DNA of 64,000 nt. It comes from Prosapia bicincta (taxonomy: Eukaryota > Arthropoda > Insecta > Hemiptera > Cercopidae). This document shows positions 21,916 to 33,119 of this stretch, piece by piece. Numbering within the stretch: the first letter of the stretch is position 1; every line of letters begins with the position of its first letter. The notes under the pieces are model-generated. The model did not search any database, was not told where the DNA came from, and saw only the letters and a program-made list of their open reading frames with translations. The position numbers were made by a program, and so were the translations under genes. Location of the stretch: NCBI GenBank assembly GCA_036971475.1, contig JBAIZL010000376.1:7022501-7086500 (forward strand), in the 5' to 3' direction.

Positions 21916-22021
21916 CGTTTTTATTACTATTTTCAATAAAACCCTCCAAACCGCAGTAATGTTTTTTTACAAAACCATCAATACACGCATTTTCATCAAT
22001 ATCAATAAAAGAAGACGTCAT
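21590..22021 (-). CDS. BIR-domain (IAP-like) protein without RING
   Basis: The 143-aa protein reads from ATG 22021. The BIR domain fills the C-terminal half (about 75-143): MRDTFANWP, then MVQSGFYY, then zinc ligands C-x2-C, HSW, EH and C in CICCNIQIHSWQ...EHRIYSPKC. The N-terminal half has several cysteines and no known domain. Inhibitors of apoptosis in insect DNA viruses block host caspases or bind IAP antagonists; this one lacks the RING ubiquitin-ligase domain present in the element B relative. It lies about 110 bp inside the right terminal repeat. A truncated, duplicated version is at 11208-11460. Confidence 0.85.
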   Translation of the reverse strand: MTSSFIDIDENACIDGFVKKHYCGLEGFIENSNKNEKICCKDVNDCMRKQMYKILNLSCIGQHYVECKLSIFDIEKKMRDTFANWPKPYPNVDDMVQSGFYYNSIGDHAVCICCNIQIHSWQEKDVPAIEHRIYSPKCKLVNK

Positions 22022-22131
22022 TTTTAAGTGTAATAAATTCTGTACACAATATTATAAATATTTACACAAATTTGATATATTTATTAAAAATTTCTTTACT
22101 TAAACTTAATAAAATACACACAATGTGTTTA

Positions 22132-22455
22132 CGCAATTTATCTGTTGCACAACGCGATAGACTTTTCTGAATCGGAGAACTGGGTACCCCTGAAATGCTC
22201 TTCGGACGGGGGGGCCGAGGGGCTCCCCAAGAAGGAAAACATATGAGAAACGAGGGGGGCGGCCAATCGGAAAGCGGATAATGAGGGGGGCGATCATGAG
22301 CGACCAATAGAAACCGCAACATTTCCTGCAGAGAACTGAGAGGGGGGAGAGCTGGAGCTCCCCGCCAAGGAAGGGGCAACGTGATGACGCCATTTACGTA
22401 CACCCGGCAGGAGCGGCTGCGTACGCCCGGTAGGAACAGCAAACCCCTTACTACT
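22132..22455 (-). repeat. Element A terminal inverted repeat, right (long form)
   Basis: Reverse complement of the left end, ending CCTTACTACT at 22455. It retains a 156-bp GC-rich segment (about 22175-22330) flanked by GAGAACTG repeats that the left end has lost. Confidence 0.8.
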
Positions 22456-22461
22456 TATAAG
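22456..22461. other. Right target-site duplication of element A (TATAAG)
   Basis: TATAAG directly follows ...TTACTACT and matches 6371-6376 exactly. Confidence 0.8.
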
Positions 22462-23136
22462 GTAAGTAGTATAATTTACTTGTACAATTATAAAAGCGTT
22501 AATTACGAATGATGATAAACAAGTGAATAAATTGTATGTGGCTCTTTAGAAATTCTAAAAATTCTTACCCTTTTAAACAATATATAATATGCGCGTGATG
22601 TTTATTTCTCAACAACATTTAAAAATGCCAGACCTCGAAATACGAAAATACGCTATTTTACAAATCTAACTCAGTTTAAATGTTTTTCGAAGTTGCATTG
22701 TATTGTGTTATTGATGTGTTTCCCAACATATTTATGGATATATAAACTTCACCAAGTCCACTCTTTTGCGTACGGCTTTAGTTGCCATTCTGGTGAAAGT
22801 TTTATTGGCTTCTATACCAATATTACATGAGTTATGGAAGAAACAAAACTACTGCTAAGCACATGGCACTTTGTAACAAGTGGATAGGAATATGTTTGCT
22901 ATTTTATGGTTAGCATAAACAATATTTGTCTAAGAAATGGCCAAATGGGTATGAATTAACAAATTATATTTTATCTATTGAACTTAAGTTTTAAAAATGT
23001 TGATGTTTCTTTATTTATGCTATTAGCAAGATACTTTATTACTTCTAAAACTGTACTAATGGGATTTTACTAAGATGTGTTTTTATACATTTTTCTGTCG
23101 TACCTTTAAAAACTTTACGTCCTAAATACCAATCTA

Positions 23137-23200
<64 letters not shown>

Positions 23201-23408
23201 CAACATAGGTTATTCAAACAAATACAAAAAATTTTTTTAACTTATATTCAAAGGTTTTCCCTATATGACCTATATCTTGCATTATTGTATTATTCACTCC
23301 TGATGATGTTGGTACTGTTTACCAAAGAAAAGCTTTCAATATAAATTAATAACTATTCTTGTATGTTAATAACCTATGCTGTTTTAGATTATTAAACAAG
23401 GAGACATA

Positions 23409-23451
<43 letters not shown>

Positions 23452-24054
23452 TCGTTAAAAATGAAAATAAGCCTATACATTTGTGTTTTTTATCTTTAAG
23501 TATGTGGAATTCAAAAACTATTAATAAATCTTTTGATTTTTTTCCATTAGGAGTGATGCTTACAGACAGAAACGGAATTAAATGAAATTTCACGCTTCCG
23601 TGTTTGAAAACAGTTTATAAATATTCAACCCAGTAAATTTTAAAACACATGTATAGTGTTTGCGTAGTGATGTGGGGTCGTCTCAAATGAATTACAATGA
23701 AAATATAGCAGCAAAAGACAAATTTAAATTGAAAATTATTGCTAAGGTCACTTACATACTTCGAAGGGTACTTAAATATGAGATTTGAGCAACGTTGAAA
23801 CAGGCATATTGACCTCTGCAACTCCCACATAGAAAAGTGATAAACATAGAAAAACTCCACGCTACAGTCCGGCTTGGAACTTGGCCTCCTCAATTACACT
23901 TCAACAGGTAACAAGGTCGCGTGCTGCTGATTTCCAGTTTCTCACATTCAGCAGTCGTTCCTGGTATCCTGAACTACCTAATCCATCCATTTAATTCTCA
24001 GGTCGTCCTGTTGCTCTCATTTTGTAGATAGTTCCATCTAATAGGTTTTTGTGT

Positions 24055-24110
24055 TAATCACTCTCCTCCATCCGGGCCACATGCCCTAGCCCAGTGCAGT
24101 CTTCCAATTC
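24055..24110 (-). pseudogene. LINE reverse transcriptase scrap
   Basis: The minus-strand frame reads EDCTGLGHVARMEES, close to the WLGHVARM-type block found near the end of many non-LTR retrotransposon proteins. No longer open frame surrounds it. Confidence 0.45.
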
Positions 24111-24189
24111 CTGAGGATCTTGCTATCGAAGATGGCTAAGTTCATTTCCTCAATATTTCCAAAATAAGTTGGTTTAAAACTTAAAATAG

Positions 24190-24800
24190 CCAAACTTAAG
24201 CAAACTAGCTCAAGTTCGTCTAGAACAATGTCAGAAAATTTAGGGGATACTGGACTGTTCACAGGGGTACCATGAAGCTGCTTATAAAATTAATTAGTTA
24301 TCAAATTAAAAGTTTGTGTTTTCTATTAGGAATTACACAGCTTCAAGTAAATCACAAAGATGCATATCATATTTACGTCTAATGTAGTTATACCATTTAA
24401 CAATAGCTTTTAATATTAACTTAGTTCTAATATTAGTAAAAAGTTAAACAACTCCAACGCTAATCATTATGTGATCATCTGGAACAGCTAGGTCTTTAAT
24501 TTTTCCAAGGACATCTAAGCTACTACTTATATATAGTTTAGGTTTGAGGACACTATCTGCAAGAGTGTTACATATATATTTCCTAGAAATTACGTAGGAG
24601 AATTAACCTAAGAAACGATAGGTCTAAAGAGAACCCCAGATTTATGGACCTTGGGTAAAGAATTAGGTAAACAAGTGTCAGAATGTGTGATAGAATGTGG
24701 TTGTAAAGGAGGGTCAAAATAAGTATTACAATTCTATTTCTTTATTATTGTATAAGTCTTGGATCGTAAAGTTGGAAGAAGATCCTTATTTAAAAAATGG
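24190..24800 (-). pseudogene. Penelope-like element reverse transcriptase remnant
   Basis: Read on the minus strand, blocks appear in the order expected for Penelope-like reverse transcriptases. LPKVHKSGV..RPIVS (about 24610-24660) comes first, then VPDDHIMISV..LFTNI (about 24450-24500), then HGTPVNSPVSPKFSDIVLDELE (about 24205-24285). Stops and frame changes interrupt them. The remnant is heavily decayed and lacks a recognisable GIY-YIG endonuclease. Confidence 0.65.
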
Positions 24801-25860
24801 TATGTAAATTTGTTCGACAAAGACGACTACACGTTTTGCTTATATGATGAATATTTCATTGAAATACTAACATCACCCTTATCAGTCAACGTACAAAGAA
24901 GATCATTATCCTCAATAAATGTTTAAGCATATTTCACTTGCTGAGAAAATCTTTTGTCAGAAAAAGGAATATGCTCTTTTGTTACAATATTCAAGTAATT
25001 TTGTAGTAATTATATTAATATTATAATTATAATTCTACTTCCCTTCTACATAATAAGTTCAATAGTAGAACGTCTGTCTAACTGCCTACTGAAATTAAAT
25101 TTGGGAAAACAAAATGTCCACTATCTCACTATGAATATTTATATCAGTTAAGTTCACAAATTAATATATTTTTAGTAATATTATCAATAATTTCCATTAG
25201 ATCCTCATCCATGCTACCACTACACATGTAAAAGCTAGAATCATTATCAACACTTGTAAAAGAATTAGGTATACATTCAACATTATCTTTACATTCAATA
25301 ACCTTATTATTAGTAAGACATCAGAAGTCTAGCAAGAGTTTAATCATTGTAAGAATTCTGCGTGCTTATGATTTCATTAAAAAGATCTCCATTGACAATG
25401 TTCTTTAGTTTGTACGTACAAAATATTATTACTACATTTTTGCAAAAAGCAAATATGACTATTTAGGTTGTCAATCTCTATATTTAATAATGATGGTTTA
25501 GACATATTAAGAAACTTATAAAACTTGTTCTTCACAGTTTTTCTGTAAAATTGTAAATGATTAAATTTTGTATTAAACGTAATGAGATGTCGAAGAGAAA
25601 CAGCATTTATTCTAAATTAAACCAGAAAAATCAATTAATTTAAGAATTCGTTTAGCACCATTACGTTGAAAATAATTATAGGTTTTTATTAAATTACAAC
25701 ATTCTTGTGCATAAATACTAAAAATTAATTGGAAAAAGCTGGGTCAGAATGTTTGGAAGTCCTAGAACTGTCAAGCATAGTAGGGTAATTTTATTTATTT
25801 ATTTTGTAGTTTTTACTATGATGGGACATCACGTTTTTATAGTGTACTTTTAATTATTTA

Positions 25861-26258
25861 TGTAACGTATTTAAAATAATATAGACTCATTTCTTTTATT
25901 TTAAACCCGCCGCCAATGTCAGACAAAGCTCACCCGTGATAAGGTTGGTTCTGCAGTTTGAACCAGGCAGAGCACGTTAGACCTTTCCAGAGTGTATACC
26001 GATACCCTACGTTCTAATATATTATTATACTTTTCAATCTCCGTACCTTAGGTACTAGAATACGTGAATGTAACTATTTTATTAATGTTTATATCGTATG
26101 TGATCAGTGCGTGGAATACGAACAAGTTTTCTGGCCAGAAATCGCTTATTTAATACGCGAGTGTGATAAGTGTGTATTCCACGGTGCACGTAAGTACAAA
26201 CTATTAATTTATATAATTATAATAATTATTGGTCCTCCGAAAGTATTGTTACCAAACA
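25861..26258 (+). repeat. BEL/Pao 5' LTR
   Basis: 398 bp, TG...CA, matching 32056-32454 with a few differences (for example CCAATGTCAG versus CCAAAGACAG). A third, more diverged copy is at 63565-63965. Confidence 0.92.
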
Positions 26259-26684
26259 AATTTGGTCCAGCCGGGCCGGATCTTAAGCCTTAAGACCCAT
26301 ATACAAAATAAAATAAAATACAATTCATTATATGTGTTCATTCTACAATTTCTACAAGTTTTTTCAAACTTTGTCTGTGCATGCAAACGCTGGAAAACTA
26401 GTTTCATGTCGCAATATATGAAACAGCTGATCCTCTCTTATCTTTATTTGGCTTTGGCGTGCATTAATATGTTGGTTTAAATTAATTGTAAAAGTTTATG
26501 AAAAGTGATTTCAGTTGTTTATAGAAAGTTATCTCATTGAGCCTACGTCGATTTGCTGTTTACTTAGGCTTATTTATCTCTCCGTTAAACATATACGCTC
26601 GTAGGCCTAATCTCTTTAAAACATTTTGTAATTTAAAAGTTAAAGCAATTATCTCATCTTCTACTATAAAACTATCATTTAATC
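26259..26684 (+). promoter_or_regulatory. Primer-binding site and gag leader
   Basis: TGGTCCAGCCGGGCCGG begins at 26263, four bases after the LTR, where a tRNA primer-binding site is expected; the tRNA was not identified. The rest is an untranslated leader to the gag ATG at 26685. Confidence 0.6.
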
Positions 26685-28842
26685 ATGGCAAAATCTTTGG
26701 CAGTTATTAAATCAAAGAAAGACAATATATTTTGTCAAATTCAAGAGATTTTTGATCTAACAAAAAAAACATCTGATAAGTCAATTCTGCAAAAATTGTT
26801 GGTGCGCGCTAAATCTATAAATAGGCTTCGTGAAGAATTTTCTGATATTTTAGACATTCATCATGAACTAGAAATACAGGCTAACCCGAATTTTCAACCC
26901 AACTACGCTCCTCTTAACAGCATCAACGAGTTAGTCGATTATGTTAATTCTACTGTATATTCGATAGAAAGTAAGATGTCATCAACAAGGCCTAAATGTG
27001 AAATAGTTACTCCTCAGTTACATATATGACTGCCTAAGCTTGAACTCAAGCATTTCGATGGTGAATTTCTCGAATGGATGTCATTCATTAATATATTTAA
27101 CGCTAGCATTCATGAAAATGCATCGTTACCAGCAGTTTCTAAACTTCAATATTTATTGAGCGTTATCTCAGGAGAACCGCTAAATTTAATTAAATCTCTC
27201 CCTATTTCTGACGCTAATTATAAAGTGGCCTATGACTTATTAAAAGAAAGATATCACTCGTCGAGGCGGTTAGTTACTTTACACCTCAATCAAATTTTAG
27301 ATTTGCCCTCTGTAAACAACACGCCTAAACAAATGAGAAATTTTGTAAATTTATACTCAGAAAATATACAAGCTCTTAAAGGTCTTGACATCGATATCAC
27401 TAGTAAAAATCCTTTTACGAAAATTGGATAGTGAACTTAGGAACCGTTTTGAAAACTTCCGTTCATCAAGTGTTACTCAAGAGAGAGTTGACTCCACTAC
27501 AATACCTGGTGCAGCGGAAATTATTAAGTTTTTAAGTAAAAAATGTAATGAAGTTGAAGATGCCAATCTTCATTCTCCTATCACCTCAAAACCCTCCTCG
27601 TCTGGATCACGCACAACCTCTGGTTCCCAAAATAAATACTTTAAACAAAAAGTATCACTGATGTCCTACAATTATGGAGAAGGCTCCTCCATTAAAGTTA
27701 AACCTCATCCATGCTTTATATGCAATATAATTTACTATAAGGTATATTCGTGTCCGGACTTCAAGAGTCAGGACGCCAAATCCCGTCTCAAAATTGTAAA
27801 GGAAAAGGGGCGTTGTACCTCATGCTTAGCTACTCACCATCTTAAGGACTGTAGGTCAAAGTTTAGTTGCTACAAATGCCACAAAAATCATCATACATTA
27901 TTACATTTTGAAAATTACTCTACGCTGCAACGGACCACACCTCAAACTTCGCGTCAAGACTCTCCGACACTTCAACAGGAAATAACCCCTTCTCCAATCA
28001 CTATGACCTGTCAAGAAAAGCAGAATACGTCTCAAATCTCTAATACTGTTCTCTTAGGAACTCTACTTGTTAAGCTTACCTCGTCTAACGGTATTACTCA
28101 TGTATTTCGTGCTCTTGTTGACTCTGGCAGTCAATCTTGCTTTTTCACCGAGCGTGCTGCTCAATTATTGTGTGCTCCTCGTACTAAGACCACTCATAGT
28201 GTGGTAGGATTGTCTCAGGTACCCTTACGCTCAAAAGGTCTCACCTCAGTTGCTGTTGAAACTCTTGGGGGCAAGGTTATTTCAATTAATGAAAGATTTT
28301 TAATATTGGAAAAAATATATGTTAACCTACCAAGCACACAAGTACACTCTGAAGTTCTTTCCAAGGTTCGTCCTTATGTTTTGGCAGACCCTACGTTTCA
28401 CTTGCCAGGAGGCATAGACGTTCTTCTTGGTGGTGCTTTATTTCCACTCATACTTACACAAGAGGCTTATAACCTCGGACCTGGTTTACTCAGGCTAATA
28501 GGTACACACTTTGGCTTTTTAGTAATGGGTAACGCACCATGTCTATCTGTCTGTGAACGTCTTAGTAACACCAGCTCTCAATTATCAACTACACTTCTAG
28601 TTGTCAACGACATTGACCTTCACGACTCACTACAGAGGTTTTGGCAACAGGAAGAACCTCCTGCTGTGTCTAAGCTTTCTCAAGAAGATACATTATGTGA
28701 AGATCACTCTCTCGCCACTCATACTCGGGACCAATCTGGCCGATATTGCGTCCGACTACCATTCAAGACTGAACATCCTCCTCTGGGTCAATCTCGTTTA
28801 AATGCAGAAAAAAGACTGCACTCTCTAGAGAAGAAAGTTTAG
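26685..28842 (+). pseudogene. BEL/Pao gag-protease region, broken
   Basis: Gag starts at ATG 26685 and runs to an in-frame TGA at 27027-27029. It continues in the same frame to 27431, then shifts to another frame entered near 27385-27420. The third part has zinc-knuckle-like Cys/His clusters (CFIC..., CTSC...H...C, CYKCHKNH) and an aspartic protease active site LVDSGSQSCFF. This is the usual BEL order. The breaks prevent synthesis of a full polyprotein. Confidence 0.88.
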
Positions 28843-31800
28843 TGCTCAACCTCAATTTAAATCCCTATATACTGATTTTATGGCTGACTACTTAGCCTCT
28901 GGTCACATGATATACGCTCATAATACTGATCTAACTGTACCTCATTACTTCCTTCCTCACCATGGTGTTTTAAAGGAGTCTAGCAGCACAACTCGCTTAC
29001 GTACTGTATTTGATGCTAGTTCTGAAACCTCTAATGGTATTTCTCTTAATAATATTTTATTAACAGGCAAAAAGATGCAAACGAATATTTGTGATTTATT
29101 ACTAAATTTTCGGATTCATAACGTTGCTTTTTCTTGTGACATTCGTCAAATGTATAGACAGGTAAAAATGCACCCTGATGACCAGTGCTATCAGATGATC
29201 TTATTTCGTGAAAGTCCAGATCAGCCCTCTTTAATCTACAAGCTCACGACAGTGACTTACGAAGTGATTTGTTCACCGGATCTTGCCATTAGAACCTTAC
29301 ATCAGCTCGCTGCCGACGAAGGTGACTCCTATCCTGAAGCTGCAAATATTCTACGCACGCAGACGTTCGTAGATGACATCATCTCTGGAGCTGACTCTGA
29401 AGAAAAGGCTTTGAGCCTCCGTAAGCAACTCATTTCGCTCCTGGCTCGCGGAGGCTTTGAACTACGCAAATGGACATTTAACTCCAGTCAACTGCTTCAA
29501 GATCTTCCTGATGCTCATTTAGAGACCCCTGTATTCCTTCAAGGCAGTAAACAACCACATTTCACTATATTAGGTCTTCACTGGTCACCCTCTACCGATA
29601 CGTTACCTATAATTTGAATTTTCCTCACAATTCCAGGACTAAACGTCAAATTCTCGGTATCATTGCCCAGATTTACGACCCTTGTGGCTTTCTCTCACCC
29701 ATTGTTATGTGGGCCAAACGTTTTATGCAACTACTCTGGATCAAAGGATTGAACTGGGATGAACCACTTCCATCTGAACAATTGAAATTATGGCAAACCT
29801 TTACAGACTCGGCTAATACTCTACGAGAAATTGTAATTCCTCGTGCATTACGAATAGCACACTCGAGAAACTTTGAGTTACACGGTTTCTCAGATGCTTC
29901 TGAGAACGGTTATGCCGCCGTCGTTTACTTGAAATGCCAACTTAGCGACAATTCTGTGTTAATTCGGCAGGTAATATCGAAGACTCGGGTAGCCCCTCTG
30001 AAAAGGCTCACAGTACCTCGATTAGAGGTAAGTACAGCTCTTTTACTCGCCCAACTAGTGGGACATGTTATCTCTCTTTTTGAAAAAAGGGTGGAATTTT
30101 CTTCTGTATTTCTATGGTGTGATTCGACAGTAACACTGACATGGTTACAACCAAATCTTCATCGATTGAATACGTTTGTCGAAAACCGGGTAGCCCAGAT
30201 ACAAGGATTAGTGCCTTCACATTACTGGATACACGTAGCGAGTGAAGATAATCCTGCTGATTGCGCGTCGCGTGGGTTACTTCCTAAAGATTTACCACAG
30301 CACTCATTATGGTGGTACGTCCCCCTTTGGCTACAAAAATCTAATGATAACTGGCCGGTATCTCATTTTATGCCTGCAAAACTTACTGACACAGGAGAAG
30401 AGAAACCCATTTCACCTATATCTCTCATATCAACTGCTCCTCATGAATGGGAGCTCCTCACTCAGTTTTCTCACTTTAGCCGACTCCAGCGTGTGATGGC
30501 TTATATTTTGCGATTTACTCATAACGCTCGTCATTCAAGAAAGCTCGATGGTCCTCTCAACACTCTGGAAATGAGGGCGTCAAGACTGGGAATTTTCAAG
30601 ATGGTTCAAGAATCAGCGTTCAGAGACTACATCGTTGCCATGAAGAAGGATCCAACTACACCTGCCTCGTCACAACTCCGCCGACTCTCTCCTTTTCTCG
30701 ACAAGGATGATATCCTACGAGTGGGAAGACGTCTCAACGCTTTAAAACTTCCTACGGATGTGCAACATCCTGTGATTTTGCCCAAACGACACCATGTCGT
30801 CAACCTTCTTATTGATTTTTATCATCGAAAATACTTACACTCGGGCGCTCAATTGACTCAATCACTTCTTGCACAGGATGTGTGGATATTCTCGGCTCGA
30901 AGTGTAATACGCTCTCGCATTTTTCAATGTGTTGTATGTTTTCGACACACGCCTCACAATAAATCTCCGCTCATGGGTGATTTACCAAAAGCAAAATTAA
31001 CTCCTTCTCGTCCGTTTCTCAACACCGGAATTGACTACGGAGGTCCTTTTAACATCAAAATGCACAATTTGCGCTCGATTCGCTTGACCAAAGCATATAT
31101 TTGTATCTTTGTTTGCCTTGTGACAAAGGCTGTACACATTGAAGTAGTATCGGACCTGTCGACAGATGGGTTTATTGCCGCTCTCACCCGATTTGTGTCT
31201 AGACGCGGTCTTTGTACAAATATTTATTCTGACTGTGGAACGAATTTCGTTGGAGCGAATAATGCTTTACAAAATCTCATCATCTCTTCAGGCCGAACCC
31301 TCTTGCTGAATTCTCATCACAACACAATATCAACTTTCATTTCAACCCGCCTGCAGCTCCTCATCAAGGTGGTCTTTGGGAAGCAGCAATCAAGAGTGCA
31401 AAACATCACCTCCGACGTGACATCGGTGAACATATTTTAACTCTATGTGAATTTTCCACTCTCACAACTCAAGTAGAGGCTATTTTGAATTCGAGACCTC
31501 TCACACCTCTGTAAAACGACGCCTCAGACCTCAATGCACTCACCCCGGGTCACTTCTTAATAGGATCTTCATTGGTTTCAGTTCCAGAAGAGGATCTTTT
31601 CAACGTTCCTGCCAACCGACTCAAGCACTGGCAGCTAATCAAGGCCTTTCACCAGCTTATTTGGAAGAGATGGCATCTAGAATATATCCATACTCTTCAG
31701 CAACGGGGGAAGTGGAACGTGCCAACTGTCAACCTTCGGCGACCTCGTATTAGTGCATCAACCTGCACCACCTCTCGCATGGCCTCTGGCTAGGATAAGT

Positions 31801-31911
31801 AGTGTTTCTCCAGGAAAGGATGGTGTAGTAAGAGTGGTTCATTTGAAGACAAAGCAGGGAACCTTGACAAGACCTGCTCACAAGGTTTTCCCTCTACCTC
31901 TACGCTCATAA
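28843..31911 (+). pseudogene. BEL/Pao reverse transcriptase, RNase H and integrase region, broken
   Basis: Reverse transcriptase motifs include FSCDIRQMYRQV and the active site FVDD (YVDD in most relatives). RNase H-like (LHGFSDASENGYAAVVY) and integrase ([15 protein letters not shown]) segments follow. Frame changes occur before 28880, near 29614, near 31310-31440 and around 31515. A final coding stretch ends with PLPLRS and TAA at 31911. The catalytic residues remain visible but the frame is broken. Confidence 0.88.
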
Positions 31912-32055
31912 TGAACTTGCGCCATAGTGGCGTCACTTTTTGTAAAAGAGATATTTTTATTTTCCTTTATGAACTTTTTATTTTTTATAAACTCTAAAGA
32001 TATTATATTTGTGTTAGTTCTCTTTGAATCCTAGAAGGATTCAAGGCCCCCGGTA

Positions 32056-32454
32056 TGTAACGTATTTAAAATTAATATAGACTCATTTCTTTTATTTTAA
32101 ACCCGCCGCCAAAGACAGACAAAGCTCACCCGTGATAAGGTTGGTTCTGCAGTTTGAACGAGGCAGAGCACGTTAGACCTTTCCAGAGTGTATACCGATA
32201 CCCTACGTTCTAATATATTATTATACTTTTCAATCTCCGTACCTTAGGTACTAGAATACGTGAATGTAACTATTTTATTAATGTTTATATCGAATGTGAT
32301 CAGTGCGTGGAATACGAACAGGTTTTCTGGCCAGAAATCGCTTATTTAATACGCGAGGGTGATAAGTGCGTATTCCACGGTGCTCTTAAGTACAAACTAT
32401 TAATTTATATAATTATATTAATTATTGGTCCTCCGAAAGTATTGTTACCAAACA
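32056..32454 (+). repeat. BEL/Pao 3' LTR
   Basis: 399 bp, TGTAACG...CCAAACA, followed by the target duplication ATTTA. A purine- and C-rich stretch AAGGCCCCCGG precedes it where the polypurine tract is expected. Confidence 0.92.
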
Positions 32455-32459
32455 ATTTA

Positions 32460-32679
32460 ATTTGATTATTTTTGTTGTTATTTTGTTAATTTATTAGTAT
32501 TAATACCTCAAATGTACATTGGAGAATTTTTTATTTATATTAATTTTGTATATGAAATTTTTAGACATAATGTTAATTCTGTTAATTGTACACGTAGGAT
32601 CGAATGAAGAAACCAATTTTTACTTGCCGAAATGTACCCAAATTTTTAAAATACACCCACACACATATATGTATATGTA

Positions 32680-32778
<99 letters not shown>

Positions 32779-32995
32779 CAAATTAAAAATATTTCAAAAA
32801 CAATAATATTTTATTGCATTTATTATTCAAAGTTTTTCGCCGATAAAACAGTACCAGCATCTTCAGGAAAATAATTATCTAACTAATAGATTTAATTAAT
32901 TATCTAACTAAGCATCTTCAGTATTCTTGTTTTTGAAATATTTTTAATTTATTAACTATATTACAAGAAAACTTATCACCATATTTAATATACAC

Positions 32996-33034
<39 letters not shown>

Positions 33035-33072
33035 TATATATATATATATATATTTGTATTTTGAGTTATGTT

Positions 33073-33119
<47 letters not shown>

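Larger units (their letters stand above)
6377..22455. mobile_element. Element A: Polinton/Maverick (adintovirus-like), rearranged
   Basis: This 16.1-kb element is bounded by matching inverted ends (AGTAGTAAGG... / ...CCTTACTACT) and the 6-bp duplication TATAAG. It encodes a matrix metalloproteinase, dUTPase, an unknown 139-aa protein, a BC-box-like protein (two copies), a BIR protein (one open copy plus fragments), penton and major capsid. A truncated DNA polymerase B and stubs of protease and integrase are also present. No packaging ATPase was found. Penton and capsid are homologous to those of element B. Three inverted-repeat pairs show extensive rearrangement, so the element appears defective. 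A genome-assembly artefact could explain part of the fold-back layout. Confidence 0.82.
22462..25855. other. Flank between element A and the BEL/Pao element
   Basis: AT-rich DNA. (TA)n microsatellites lie at about 23141-23199 and 23414-23446. CCTGATGATGTTGGTACTGTTT near 23299 recurs elsewhere in the window. Decayed LINE and Penelope-like sequences are listed separately. No host gene was recognised. Confidence 0.55.
25861..32454 (+). mobile_element. BEL/Pao LTR retrotransposon, full-length but mutated
   Basis: The 6.6-kb element is flanked by the 5-bp duplication ATTTA (25856-25860 and 32455-32459). LTRs begin TGTAACG and end CCAAACA. The internal region has gag with zinc knuckles, aspartic protease (DSGSQ), reverse transcriptase, RNase H and integrase in BEL/Pao order. 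At least four frame breaks make this copy non-autonomous. The LTRs differ at few sites, so insertion is fairly recent. Confidence 0.92.
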
